NCBI RefSeq assembly: GCF_013426735.1
Contig: NZ_AP023273.1
Span: forward strand, 868,001 to 932,000
Source: Agrobacterium vitis
GTDB taxonomy: Bacteria; Pseudomonadota; Alphaproteobacteria; Rhizobiales; Rhizobiaceae
Direction: 5' to 3'
DNA length: 64,000 nucleotides
In this document: piece by piece, positions 21,502-29,943 of the stretch
Layout: each line of letters opens with the position of its first letter
Position numbering within the stretch: the first letter of the stretch is position 1
Notes under the pieces: model-generated
The model's database searches: none
Told to the model about the DNA's origin: nothing
What the model saw: only the letters and a program-made list of their open reading frames with translations
Translations under genes and position numbers: made by a program

Positions 21502-22626
21502 TCAAAGCACCCTGTCCGCCCTCGACTGCTTGCGGGTCTCGGCCAGTTTACTCGCTGTCCAGATGCAATCTGCAATCAGTCGCGGTGTCAGTTTAACCGG
21601 GACAGAGTGAATGACGCTGGCTGGAGCCATGGCGATCTCACCGACTTTCAACAGGTCTTCCGCTGTGACCGTCTCCAGCCCGAGATCGCCAAGCATTGTC
21701 GGCAATTTCAGGTCCTGGCAGAAGTCGATGGCCTCGTTGATCTCATCCAACGGACGGTTTTCCAGCACCAGCAGGCCGATAATGCCGAAAGCAACCTTTT
21801 CGCCGTGGAAGAAATGATGGGTCGGCTCCAGCACGGTCAACGCATCATGGATGCCGTGGGCACCGGAGACACCGCAATTTTCAAACCCGAGACCGCTCAA
21901 AAGCGTATTGGCCTCAATGATATTTTCAACCGCTGGCGTCAGCTTGCCATCGATGGCGGCAGCGTAAGCGGCCCGGCCATCGCGCATCAGCACCTTATGG
22001 CAACGCCGGGCAATGGCTGCCCCCGCCGCCGTGGTTCCATAACCATCGCCGATATAATTGTTTGAATGGCTTTCGAAATTAGAGCGCGCCTCATACCAGG
22101 TCGATAGCGCATCGCCCATGCCGGAAACCAGAAACCGGGCGGGGGCCTTGATAATCAAGGCACTATCGACCAGAACCACATCCGGATTACGGCCACAACG
22201 CACCACCCGGTCATAGACGCCATCCTCACTGTAAATTACGCCCAGCGCACTGGTCGGGGAATCGGTCGAGGCGATGGTGGGGACAGTTACAGTGCGCGCA
22301 CCAATATGAAGCGCAGAAATCTTGGCCGTATCGAGCGCCTTGCCGCCCCCGATGCCAATCACAACGCCAGCACCAGCAGTTTTGCCGAGGCTCACGGCCC
22401 GCTCAACTTCCTTATCCGTGGATTCGCCGCAAAATTTCATGAAATGGCTTTTCACCCCATGGGCATAAAGGTTTTTCTCCACTTCGGGCCGCAGATTATC
22501 CCAGAAAAACCCATCGATGACGATCAGTGCCGAGTTTGACAGCGGCGCGATGTAAAGCCCGATTTCATCAATGACACCCGGTCCCTGAACATACCGCAGC
22601 GGTCCGCCATAGCCTCTTGAAGTCAT
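21502..22626 (-). CDS. Glycerol-dehydrogenase-like iron/zinc alcohol dehydrogenase (GldA type)
   Basis: This 374-residue NAD-dependent dehydrogenase belongs to the GldA branch of the iron-containing superfamily. The NAD site is GIGGGKALDTAK (about residues 93-104). Metal ligands are expected at Asp in GMGDALSTWYEAR and His in GAHGIHDAL and FFHGEKVAFG, all present. TIASTDSPTSALGVIY is the typical substrate-side loop. The ribosome site AAGGA precedes the ATG. It ends the leftward sugar-acid operon and converges with tctE. Glycerol is only one possible substrate: in this operon it may oxidise or reduce a polyol or a 2-hydroxy carbonyl intermediate. Confidence 0.87.
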   Translation of the reverse strand: MTSRGYGGPLRYVQGPGVIDEIGLYIAPLSNSALIVIDGFFWDNLRPEVEKNLYAHGVKSHFMKFCGESTDKEVERAVSLGKTAGAGVVIGIGGGKALDTAKISALHIGARTVTVPTIASTDSPTSALGVIYSEDGVYDRVVRCGRNPDVVLVDSALIIKAPARFLVSGMGDALSTWYEARSNFESHSNNYIGDGYGTTAAGAAIARRCHKVLMRDGRAAYAAAIDGKLTPAVENIIEANTLLSGLGFENCGVSGAHGIHDALTVLEPTHHFFHGEKVAFGIIGLLVLENRPLDEINEAIDFCQDLKLPTMLGDLGLETVTAEDLLKVGEIAMAPASVIHSVPVKLTPRLIADCIWTASKLAETRKQSRADRVL

Positions 22627-22656
22627 GGTTTTATCCTTTTTCTAAAAATGCATTGA

Positions 22657-23454
22657 TCAACGCAGCGTCAAGCCGCCATCAATGGTGATAATTTCACCTG
22701 TGGTGAAGGAACTGGCGTCGCTAGCCAGATAAACGACCGAACCGGCCAGTTCCTCGACGGAACCGATTCTGTTCTGCACGGCACCTTTTGCCCAATGATC
22801 CCTGACGACATCGGGATGCTGCCGCAGCACGTCATCGGTCAGCTCGGTGCGAATATAGCCCGGAGCAATCGCGTTGACGCGGATATTGTGCTCGGCCCAT
22901 TCCGTTGCCAGCGCCTTGGTCAACATATGGACGCCAGCCTTGGATACATTATAGGCGGCGTGACGAAAGGGCCAGTTGACGATCCGCCCCGACATCGAGC
23001 CAATATTGATGATCGAGCCGCTTTTCTGCGCGATCATTTGCCGTCCAACATGTTTGGAGGCAAGGAAAACGCCGTCCAGATTGACCGCCATGGTCTGACG
23101 CCACTGGTCGAGGCTGCAATCTTCTGCTGGCGCGGGCAGCACAATACCAGCATTATTGATGAGAATGTCGATACGCCCGAAGCGATCAACCACCGACTGG
23201 GTCATGCGCTCGACATCTGCCTCCTGTGCGACATCGGCTTGCAGGGCAAAACTGTCGCGCCCTTGTGCCCTTATACTGGCGGCCAGTTCCTCGGCGCGAT
23301 CCAGCGTCGAACGCACAACAATGGCGACATCTGCCCCATGGGCTGCGAGCGCCTCGGCCAGCGCCTTGCCAATGCCCCGCGACCCACCGGTCACAATGGC
23401 CTTACGTCCGGTCAAGTCGAACATTTGACGGTAATCGGATGCTGTGTTTGACAT
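22657..23454 (-). CDS. SDR-family oxidoreductase, probable sugar-acid or polyol dehydrogenase
   Basis: This 265-residue classical short-chain dehydrogenase has the cofactor motif TGGSRGIGKALAEAL (about residues 20-34) and NNAGI. The catalytic Ser is in NIGSMSGRIV and the Tyr-Lys pair in AAYNVSKAGVH. The C-terminal ends with FTTGEIITIDGG. The start is ATG 23452-23454 (MSNTASDYRQMFDL) behind GGAGG; the longer frame enters the upstream GMC gene. Its place after a UxaA-type dehydratase suggests oxidation of a 2-keto-3-deoxy acid such as 2-keto-3-deoxy-L-fuconate, or of another polyol. This is inference. Confidence 0.88.
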   Translation of the reverse strand: MSNTASDYRQMFDLTGRKAIVTGGSRGIGKALAEALAAHGADVAIVVRSTLDRAEELAASIRAQGRDSFALQADVAQEADVERMTQSVVDRFGRIDILINNAGIVLPAPAEDCSLDQWRQTMAVNLDGVFLASKHVGRQMIAQKSGSIINIGSMSGRIVNWPFRHAAYNVSKAGVHMLTKALATEWAEHNIRVNAIAPGYIRTELTDDVLRQHPDVVRDHWAKGAVQNRIGSVEELAGSVVYLASDASSFTTGEIITIDGGLTLR

Positions 23455-23488
23455 GTAGGCTCCTCCCTGTCTGTCTTGTTTTTGCCGA

Positions 23489-25054
23489 TCAGGCCACGGT
23501 TGGTGAAGCCTGTGGTGTGACGGCGGTTTCGCCCCATTGGGCCAAAATATGTTCAGCGGTGCGCTGCGCCTGCGCGACAATGGTCAGCGATGGATTGACA
23601 GCGGTGGAGGACGGCAGGAAGGACGCATCGACGACATAGAGATTATCGACATCCCAAACCTTGCAATGCGTGTCCAGAACCGAGGTTTCCGGTGCCTTTC
23701 CAAAGCGCGCGGTGCCGCATTGATGCATGGACACCTTGATATCCATCTTGTTGGTGATGATCAGCGGATAGCCCAACGCGCGCATATGCCGTGACCAGAC
23801 CTTCACCAGTTCATTGTGCGATTTGAGATTGTTGGCCGTATAGCTCAAACGGATGCGGCCATCCGTATCGACGGTGACGCGGTTTTCAGGATCGGGCAGG
23901 TCTTCCGACATCAGCCACCAATCGACACTGCGATCGGCGAAGATCGACATCAACCATTCAGGCGCCCAGGCCGCACCAGCGGTCAGCATGCCGCCCTGCA
24001 ATTTGCCAAGCCCCTGGATATTGCCGAGTGGATAGGGTTTTTCGGCATTGGCGAGATAATAATCGTTGATCGCCATGGATTTCTGGAAGATGACCCGGTT
24101 CTTCTTGAAGGGCGAAATCGCCATCAACGCCGTATTGTTATGCGCCATGTAATTGCGGCCGAGCTGGTCGGACATGCTGTTGCCGATGCCGCGTTTATGG
24201 GACTGATTGGCTGATCGCAGCAGCAGGGCTGCTGAATTGATCGCACCTGCACTGGAGACGAACAGATCGGCTTCAATCAGCTTTTTCTCACCGCCATGGG
24301 TCAGTTCAACGCCCGTCACCCTCTTGCCAGTCGGATCGGTCAGCAAGCGATGCACAAAGGCTTCCGTGACAAGCTCGATCTTACCTTTACCACGGGCGAG
24401 CGCCGGATTGACGAGACGCACTTCCGCATCCCCCTTGGCGCCCAGCTTGCAGGCAAAACCGTCACAGGTCCGACATCGGATACAGCTGCCGCCTTGGTGG
24501 TAATCGATGGCAATCGGCAACGGAAAGGGATGAAGCCCTCTTTCCTTCAGTTTCTTTTCAAAGAAGGCAATTTCCGGTTCATGGCCGATAGCCGGATGCG
24601 GCATGGGGCCGGATCGTGGCGGCTCGGTCGGGTCGAGGCCCGCCGTTCCATGCGTCCCCATCAACCGTTCGGCCACAGCATAATAGGGTTCGAACTCGTC
24701 GTAGGAAACCGGCCAGGCCGGGGCAATGCCGCCTTCATGCGGCAAATCCTCAAAATCCTCCCGGCGAAAGCGCAGGGTCGCCGCACCAAAGAATTTGCTG
24801 TTGCCGCCGACATAATAAAACGTGCTGGGCCTGAAGGACTGACCATCCTTGTCGCGCCATTCTTCCGTCGTTGCATATTTTTTCTGGTGGAAAACCGCAT
24901 CGACGCTCCAGTTGTCGTCTTCGCGTGGCAGCCGTGGGCCACGTTCGACCATCAGGATATTGCGGCCCGACTCTGCTAACCGGTTTGCCAGCGCTCCACC
25001 GCCGACACCTGATCCAATAATGATCACGTCGTAAAATCGCTTCAACTCACTCAT
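23489..25054 (-). CDS. GMC-family FAD oxidoreductase
   Basis: This 521-residue flavoprotein of the glucose-methanol-choline family starts with FYDVIIIGSGVGGGALANRLAESG (FAD-binding, residues 6-30). It ends with the typical catalytic block: His in SMHQCGTARFG and Asn in STAVNPSLTIVAQAQRTAEHI. A cysteine-rich loop CIRCRTCDGFACKLGAKGDAE lies near residue 210, as in membrane-linked sugar and alcohol dehydrogenases of this group. No Tat or Sec signal and no gluconate-dehydrogenase-type small subunit or cytochrome gene is next to it, so its electron acceptor is unclear. It is the third gene of the leftward operon, 110 bases after the dehydratase. The substrate may be a sugar, sugar acid or polyol. 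Confidence 0.87.
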   Translation of the reverse strand: MSELKRFYDVIIIGSGVGGGALANRLAESGRNILMVERGPRLPREDDNWSVDAVFHQKKYATTEEWRDKDGQSFRPSTFYYVGGNSKFFGAATLRFRREDFEDLPHEGGIAPAWPVSYDEFEPYYAVAERLMGTHGTAGLDPTEPPRSGPMPHPAIGHEPEIAFFEKKLKERGLHPFPLPIAIDYHQGGSCIRCRTCDGFACKLGAKGDAEVRLVNPALARGKGKIELVTEAFVHRLLTDPTGKRVTGVELTHGGEKKLIEADLFVSSAGAINSAALLLRSANQSHKRGIGNSMSDQLGRNYMAHNNTALMAISPFKKNRVIFQKSMAINDYYLANAEKPYPLGNIQGLGKLQGGMLTAGAAWAPEWLMSIFADRSVDWWLMSEDLPDPENRVTVDTDGRIRLSYTANNLKSHNELVKVWSRHMRALGYPLIITNKMDIKVSMHQCGTARFGKAPETSVLDTHCKVWDVDNLYVVDASFLPSSTAVNPSLTIVAQAQRTAEHILAQWGETAVTPQASPTVA

Positions 25055-25164
25055 GTCTCTCTCCCGTGCCTGCCCTTGGCTGCACCTGCGTCTGAATGAA
25101 TGCCTTTCTCCTCCGAAAGGCGCTTTTCGACCAAGGCTTGAAGATGCTCCAATGCTCGTTGGTG

Positions 25165-26697
25165 TTACATGATCGCGCCGACCTGCCAGGGGACGAATTC
25201 GTTGTCGCCGTAATTGTAGATCTCGCTCACGGTCCGTTCTCCCGAGGCTGTAGCGATCACAGCCTCGAAAATCCGCTGCCCGACCGCCTCCACCGTCTCA
25301 TCGCCGGTGACGATGGTGCCGCAATTGAGGTCCATGTCTTCCTGCATCCGCTCATACATCGGCGTGTTGGTGGCTAGCTTCAGCGACGGCGCCGGTTTGA
25401 AGCCAGACACCGAACCGCGCCCGGTGGTGAAACAGATGACATTGCAGCCGCCCGCCACCTGGCCGGTCACTGCAATCGGGTCATAGCCAGGGGTATCCAT
25501 GAAGACGAAGCCGGGTTCCTTGATGCGCTCGGCATATTCATAGACGGCGTTGAGCCTGGTCGTGCCACCTTTGGCCACCGCACCCAGCGACTTCTCCAGA
25601 ATTGTGGTCAGCCCACCGGCCTTATTGCCATGGGATGGATTGTTGTTCAGCTCGGCCCTGCCCCGCGCCGCATAATCGCGCCACCATTCGATGCGCTCCA
25701 GCAGCTTTTGTGCCACATCAGGGCTTTTTGCCCGCCGGGTCAACAAATGTTCAGCACCGTAGATTTCCGGCGTCTCGGCGAGGCAAGCGGTTCCACCATG
25801 GCGGACCAGTAGGTCGGCGGCATAGCCAAGCGCCGGATTGGCGGAAATGCCGGAATACCCATCAGATCCGCCGCATTCGAGTGCCAATTTCAGCTTCGAC
25901 ACCGGTTGCGGCGTGCGCTCCAAGGCATTGATGGCGGGCAGCATTGAATCGATGGCCGCAATTGCGGCTTCAATGGATTTGCGGGTGCCGCCGGCTGCCT
26001 GAATGGTCAGCGTGTGGAATCTGCCGCTCTCGATGAGGCCATGAGCGGCAAGCAAAGCCGGAACCTGGTTGGTTTCGCAGCCAAGGCCAATCATCACCAC
26101 GCCGCCGACATTGGCGTGGGCGGCATATCCGGCCAGCGTGCGGGTGAGATAGAGATAACCCTCGGTCGCGGTATTGATGGCACAGCCGCCAGCATGGGTG
26201 AGTGCAATGACCCCATCGACATTGGCGAAATCGTCAAGCCTGCCCGGCTGGGCGTAATGCTGCGCCACGGCCTTGGCTACGGTGGCGGAACAGTTCACGG
26301 AAGAGACGATGGCGATGTAATTGCGCGTACCGGCCTCACCATTCTCCCGCTGATAACCCATAAACGTTGCGGGCTGTGGCACAAAAACAGGCTCCTGCGC
26401 ATCCACGCAAAACTCGTGGGCCAGTTCCACATCCCCCATCGCCATATTGTGCGTATGAACATGATCGCCAACGGCAATAGGCTGCATGGCAAAGCCGATG
26501 ATCTGGCCGTATTTGATAATGGCCTGCCCCGGCTGAAGGTCCGTGATGGCAACCTTGTGTCCCTGGGTGATCCGGGCCGAAAGCCGCACACCGCCAAGCT
26601 CTGGAAGCGTCACCGGCTCCAGCGTCAGCCGAGCAACGGCAACATTGTCGCGCATATTGAGCTTAAGCAGCGGCGAAGAAACCGAAGTCACTGTCAT
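25165..26697 (-). CDS. UxaA-family altronate-type sugar acid dehydratase (fused SAF and catalytic domains)
   Basis: This 510-residue protein has the N-terminal SAF domain (about residues 1-95, with GDHVHTHNMAMGDVELAHEF) and the large UxaA/GarD C-terminal domain (about 110-500, with TRNYIAIVSSVNCSATVAKAVA, GGCAINTATEGYLYLTRTL and LECGGSDGYSGISANPALG). Family members dehydrate altronate, galactarate or related aldonates to 2-keto-3-deoxy acids with an iron centre. Its start overlaps the stop of the upstream GntR gene (ATGA), so the two are co-translated. With the fucose-type lactonase, mutarotase and reductase in the divergent operon, L-fuconate or a similar 6-deoxy aldonate is a plausible substrate. 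Fuconate dehydratases known to me are mostly of the enolase superfamily. Confidence 0.9.
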   Translation of the reverse strand: MTVTSVSSPLLKLNMRDNVAVARLTLEPVTLPELGGVRLSARITQGHKVAITDLQPGQAIIKYGQIIGFAMQPIAVGDHVHTHNMAMGDVELAHEFCVDAQEPVFVPQPATFMGYQRENGEAGTRNYIAIVSSVNCSATVAKAVAQHYAQPGRLDDFANVDGVIALTHAGGCAINTATEGYLYLTRTLAGYAAHANVGGVVMIGLGCETNQVPALLAAHGLIESGRFHTLTIQAAGGTRKSIEAAIAAIDSMLPAINALERTPQPVSKLKLALECGGSDGYSGISANPALGYAADLLVRHGGTACLAETPEIYGAEHLLTRRAKSPDVAQKLLERIEWWRDYAARGRAELNNNPSHGNKAGGLTTILEKSLGAVAKGGTTRLNAVYEYAERIKEPGFVFMDTPGYDPIAVTGQVAGGCNVICFTTGRGSVSGFKPAPSLKLATNTPMYERMQEDMDLNCGTIVTGDETVEAVGQRIFEAVIATASGERTVSEIYNYGDNEFVPWQVGAIM

Positions 26698-27383
26698 GGT
26701 CCTTCCTTTCCATCAAAGAGCGCGCCCTGATCCTCATGCATTTTGGCCATGACGGCGAAGGAGGAATCGAGGTGGATGCGCATGGCCAACTCGGCCTGAT
26801 CAGCGTTGCGGCTGGCCAGCGCCCGCACGATTGTGTCGTGTTGCTCGGTCACAACAGCCAGATGGCCCGGCACAGGTGCGCTGAGCTGGCGCATCCGGTC
26901 GAGATGAACCTTGGCGAGCGTTATGAACTTCCAGATACGCGGATAGCCGCTGATCGTGGCAATGGCACTGTGAAAGGCATCGTCACAATCCAGGTATTTG
27001 TCCAGCTGGTCGCTATCGAGGATGGCCTGCATCTGCGTGATGATCGACTTCAGCTGCGCGACGTCGCGATCTGTTACATTGGCCACAGCCTTTCGGACAC
27101 TTTCGATTTCCAACGCACGGCGAATGACAAAACCCTCTTCCGCGACGGTGAAGGAAATACGGCTGACATAGGTGCCGGAATGGGGAAACACATCCACCAG
27201 CCCTTCATCCGCCAGCCGCTGCAAGGCCTCTCTAACCGGGGTACGAGACACACCAAACTCGGCGCAGAGGTCCTTTTCGGAGATAATCGCGCCCGGTTGC
27301 ATCTCTAGATGGACGATGGCTTGCCGCAACAACCAATATATCTGTTCAGCCTTTGGAACTGTCTTCATTTTTTCCGTACGCAT
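26694..27383 (-). CDS. GntR-family (FCD) regulator of the divergent sugar operons
   Basis: This 229-residue regulator has an N-terminal GntR winged HTH (about residues 10-75: LCAEFGVSRTPVREALQRLADEGLVDV). Its C-terminal FCD effector domain keeps the metal-binding Asp/His pattern (DDAFHSAIATISGY, EQHDTIVRAL, MRIHLDSS). Two starts, ATG 27381-27383 and ATG 27366-27368, are possible. It is the first gene of the leftward operon and faces the rightward alcohol dehydrogenase operon across about 290 bases. It probably represses both until a sugar acid intermediate binds. Confidence 0.9.
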   Translation of the reverse strand: MRTEKMKTVPKAEQIYWLLRQAIVHLEMQPGAIISEKDLCAEFGVSRTPVREALQRLADEGLVDVFPHSGTYVSRISFTVAEEGFVIRRALEIESVRKAVANVTDRDVAQLKSIITQMQAILDSDQLDKYLDCDDAFHSAIATISGYPRIWKFITLAKVHLDRMRQLSAPVPGHLAVVTEQHDTIVRALASRNADQAELAMRIHLDSSFAVMAKMHEDQGALFDGKEGP

Positions 27384-27673
27384 ATCAATCTCGTTATTAT
27401 CAGGGCTTTTAGCACGAGAAGAGAAGTTTTCGAAAGCCTGTTGACAGGCGAATAATCATCTGACTTAGATAACTCATATATTGGTTGATGGCGCAAGTGA
27501 AATTTTCAGCCCGCAGCCAGGAGGACTAAACCGAGCTGGCAAGGAGGCCGGCAGGCGCTTTCAAAAATTGGGAATGACGATTCTGGCCGACACTGTTTGC
27601 GCGTTGCGTGATGCAATGGCGACGGGAGATCTGTGTCTCACTTCGGCTGACAAACTATGGATGCAAGCGGATC
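27384..27673. promoter_or_regulatory. Divergent promoter region of the two sugar operons
   Basis: These 290 bases between the GntR gene and the alcohol dehydrogenase gene are richer in A+T on the left side. A short inverted element TTGC-N5-GCAA lies at 27604-27616. I cannot point to a clear GntR-FCD operator. A 74-codon frame crossing the region (27481-27705) runs into the dehydrogenase gene out of frame and is not credible. Confidence 0.45.
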
Positions 27674-28786
27674 ATGGCGACAATCAATTATCTGACGCGG
27701 ATTGAATTCAACGAGGGCGCAATTTCCACACTGCCTGTGTTGCTGACTGAACTTGGCGTGAAAAAGCCGCTGATCGCAACAGACAAAGGACTGGTTTCGA
27801 CTGGTCTGGTTGCGAACGTCCTCCGCCTGTTTGATGAAACACCCGCGGTGTTTGACGGCACTCCGGCCAATCCGACGGAAGAGGCTGTTACCCAAGCTTA
27901 TGACCTCTATAAAAGCGCCGGATGCGACGGCATTGTCGGCCTCGGCGGCGGATCATCACTCGATCTGGCCAAGGCCGTCCGGCTTCTGACTGGCCACGCC
28001 GCACCACTGGCGCAATATACGGCGGTAGAAGGCGGCGCCTCGAAAATCCATGGGCGCATCTGTCCGATGATAGCCGTACCGACCACATCAGGCACCGGTT
28101 CGGAAGTGGGGCGCGCTGCCGTCATCATCACCAGGGAAGGCCGCAAGCTTGGCATATTGAGTGGCCACATGCTGCCCTCCATTGCACTCTGCGACCCGGA
28201 ACTGACTTATGGCCTGCCGCCCTTCCTGACGGCGGCAACCGGCATGGATGCCCTCTCCCATTGCCTGGAAACCTATATGGGACCCTCCGTCAATCCGCCT
28301 GCTGACGCCATTGCGCTCGACGGATTGAAGCGCGGCTTTCCTGCCATTCGCAAGGCGGTTGCCAATGGAGGCGACCGGCAAGCGCGCTGGGACATGATGA
28401 TGACTGCGCTGGAAGGGGCCATGGCGTTCCAGAAAGGTCTCGGTGCTGTCCATGCCCTGACCCATCCGCTGGGCGCGATCCGCGAGCTTAATCTGCACCA
28501 TGGCACGCTGAATGCGGTGCTGATGCCCGCCGTGTTGCGCTTTAACCGCTCGGTCATCGGCGCGAAATGGGAGGTGATGGCCGACATCATGGGCGGTGCG
28601 CCGGATGAGGTCACCGCAGCGCTGAACCAGGATATCGGCATGCCCTCCGGCCTGAAAGCCATGGGTGTGACGGACGCGATGATGGAAAAAATCGCCGGAG
28701 AAGCCCTGAAAGACCATTGCCACGCCACCAATCCCCGGCTCGCCAGCCGTGAGGATTACCTGGCGCTATTACAGGAATCGGCCTGA
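27674..28786 (+). CDS. Iron-containing (type III) alcohol dehydrogenase
   Basis: This 370-residue protein of the Fe-ADH superfamily has the NAD motif GLGGGSSLDLAKAVRLL (about residues 94-110) and GTGSEVGRAAVI. The metal ligands are the Asp in LCDPELTYGLPP and histidines in MDALSHCLETY and VHALTHPLGAIRELNLHHG. ATG 27674 (MATINYLTRIEF) is taken as start because the upstream in-frame part is promoter sequence. It leads the rightward operon with the sugar ABC importer. It could reduce L-lactaldehyde, as FucO does, if the pathway ends in aldol cleavage. Substrate not determinable here. Confidence 0.9.
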   Translation: MATINYLTRIEFNEGAISTLPVLLTELGVKKPLIATDKGLVSTGLVANVLRLFDETPAVFDGTPANPTEEAVTQAYDLYKSAGCDGIVGLGGGSSLDLAKAVRLLTGHAAPLAQYTAVEGGASKIHGRICPMIAVPTTSGTGSEVGRAAVIITREGRKLGILSGHMLPSIALCDPELTYGLPPFLTAATGMDALSHCLETYMGPSVNPPADAIALDGLKRGFPAIRKAVANGGDRQARWDMMMTALEGAMAFQKGLGAVHALTHPLGAIRELNLHHGTLNAVLMPAVLRFNRSVIGAKWEVMADIMGGAPDEVTAALNQDIGMPSGLKAMGVTDAMMEKIAGEALKDHCHATNPRLASREDYLALLQESA

Positions 28787-28828
28787 AAACCGAGGAAAAC
28801 GACAACAATCGAGTGGGAGGAGAACACA

Positions 28829-29866
28829 ATGTCTGACTTTGAGGAAACCAGGGATCGCGGCCGGTTTATGGGCGATCTGAAACTGAGCCGTCGTGGCGTG
28901 TTGAGCGCCGGTGCGGCACTCACCGTGGCCGCCGCCCTGAGCAGGCCACGGCTAGCCGGTGCAGAAGACCTGAAATTCTGCGCCTCGCTGGGCTGGACCG
29001 TCTGGGAATCCGGTCGCCATATCGTCAATGGCTATAAGGATGCCGTCTCGCGTCTGGGCGGAACCTTGACTATCGCCGATGCCAATTACGACATCAAGAA
29101 ACAGGCCGATCAAATCGCCTCCTTCGTGGCGTCCAAGCCAGCGGCCATCTTCATAACACCAGCCGATGCCGCCGCGATCTCGCCTGCCGTACAGGCTGCG
29201 GTTGCCTCCGGCATTCCGATTTTCTGTGGTGACAGCTATGTGCCCAACACCACGGTAACATCCACGGCCATGTCGAATAATTTCGGCCTCGGGGCAGCCG
29301 GGGCGGAATATATTGCCAAACGGCTGAACGGCAAAGGACAGGTCGCGCTCGTCAGCCTGCCCTCCAACGAGTCCTGGGACCAGCGCACCTTGGGCGCAAA
29401 GTCGGTTTTCGTCCGCTTTCCCGATATCAAGGTCGTCTCGGAAATCGCCTTTGCCTTGGGCGGTACGACAACGCCCCGTCAGGTGGTGGACAATATCCTG
29501 ACGGCCAACCCTGAATTAAACGCCATCTGGTGCGCCTGGGATGGCGCAGCCTCCGAAGGCACGCTCGCCATTCGTGCGGCAGGCCGCAAGGTGTTCATCA
29601 CCGGTATCGATGGTGGCCGCCAGTCGTTTGAATATATCAAGGCCGGTTCACCCTTTGCCATGACCATGGCGCAGAGCTTCTACGAAATGGCCTATATGAA
29701 CGCCTTTTATGCCCATGAAGTCGTGGCAGGCCGCAAGGCGCCACGATTCGTCATCACGCCGTCCTATGCGGTGACCGAAGACAGCCTGAAGCCCCTCAAG
29801 GACATTCCCGACAATTACGACCAGCCGGGCGAAGCCATCAAGCTTGGCTGGGCGCGCGCGCTTTAA
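28829..29866 (+). CDS. Sugar ABC transporter substrate-binding protein with Tat-type signal
   Basis: This 345-residue periplasmic receptor belongs to the ribose/xylose-type (Peripla_BP_4) family. The N-terminus carries a twin-arginine motif, SRRGVLSAG (RR at residues 21-22), then AALTVAAALS and a likely cleavage after LAGA. The mature part has NYDIKKQADQIASFVASKPAAIFITPADAAA, the typical first-lobe sequence. GGAGGAG precedes the ATG. Tat export means the receptor probably folds in the cytoplasm first. A 20-base palindrome follows the gene before the ATPase. Confidence 0.92.
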   Translation: MSDFEETRDRGRFMGDLKLSRRGVLSAGAALTVAAALSRPRLAGAEDLKFCASLGWTVWESGRHIVNGYKDAVSRLGGTLTIADANYDIKKQADQIASFVASKPAAIFITPADAAAISPAVQAAVASGIPIFCGDSYVPNTTVTSTAMSNNFGLGAAGAEYIAKRLNGKGQVALVSLPSNESWDQRTLGAKSVFVRFPDIKVVSEIAFALGGTTTPRQVVDNILTANPELNAIWCAWDGAASEGTLAIRAAGRKVFITGIDGGRQSFEYIKAGSPFAMTMAQSFYEMAYMNAFYAHEVVAGRKAPRFVITPSYAVTEDSLKPLKDIPDNYDQPGEAIKLGWARAL

Positions 29867-29881
29867 TCTGTCACTCCGGCA

Positions 29882-29901
29882 GGCCAGCAGGCCTGCTGGC
29901 C
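29882..29901 (+). repeat. Perfect 20-base palindrome between receptor and ATPase genes
   Basis: The ten-base arms GGCCAGCAGG and CCTGCTGGCC directly abut. In the transcript this would fold into a hairpin 16 bases after the receptor stop codon. Such intercistronic hairpins often protect the upstream receptor message and lower expression of the downstream ATPase and permeases. That role is inferred from position. Confidence 0.75.
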
Positions 29902-29943
29902 CCATGAATACAGCCGGCCAGAAATACTGCCGGAAAGGTGTGA

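Noticed and set aside
27481..27705. 74-codon rightward frame between the GntR and alcohol dehydrogenase genes
   Set aside because: It runs out of frame into the dehydrogenase, lacks a ribosome site and has no recognisable features. The region is better read as promoter.
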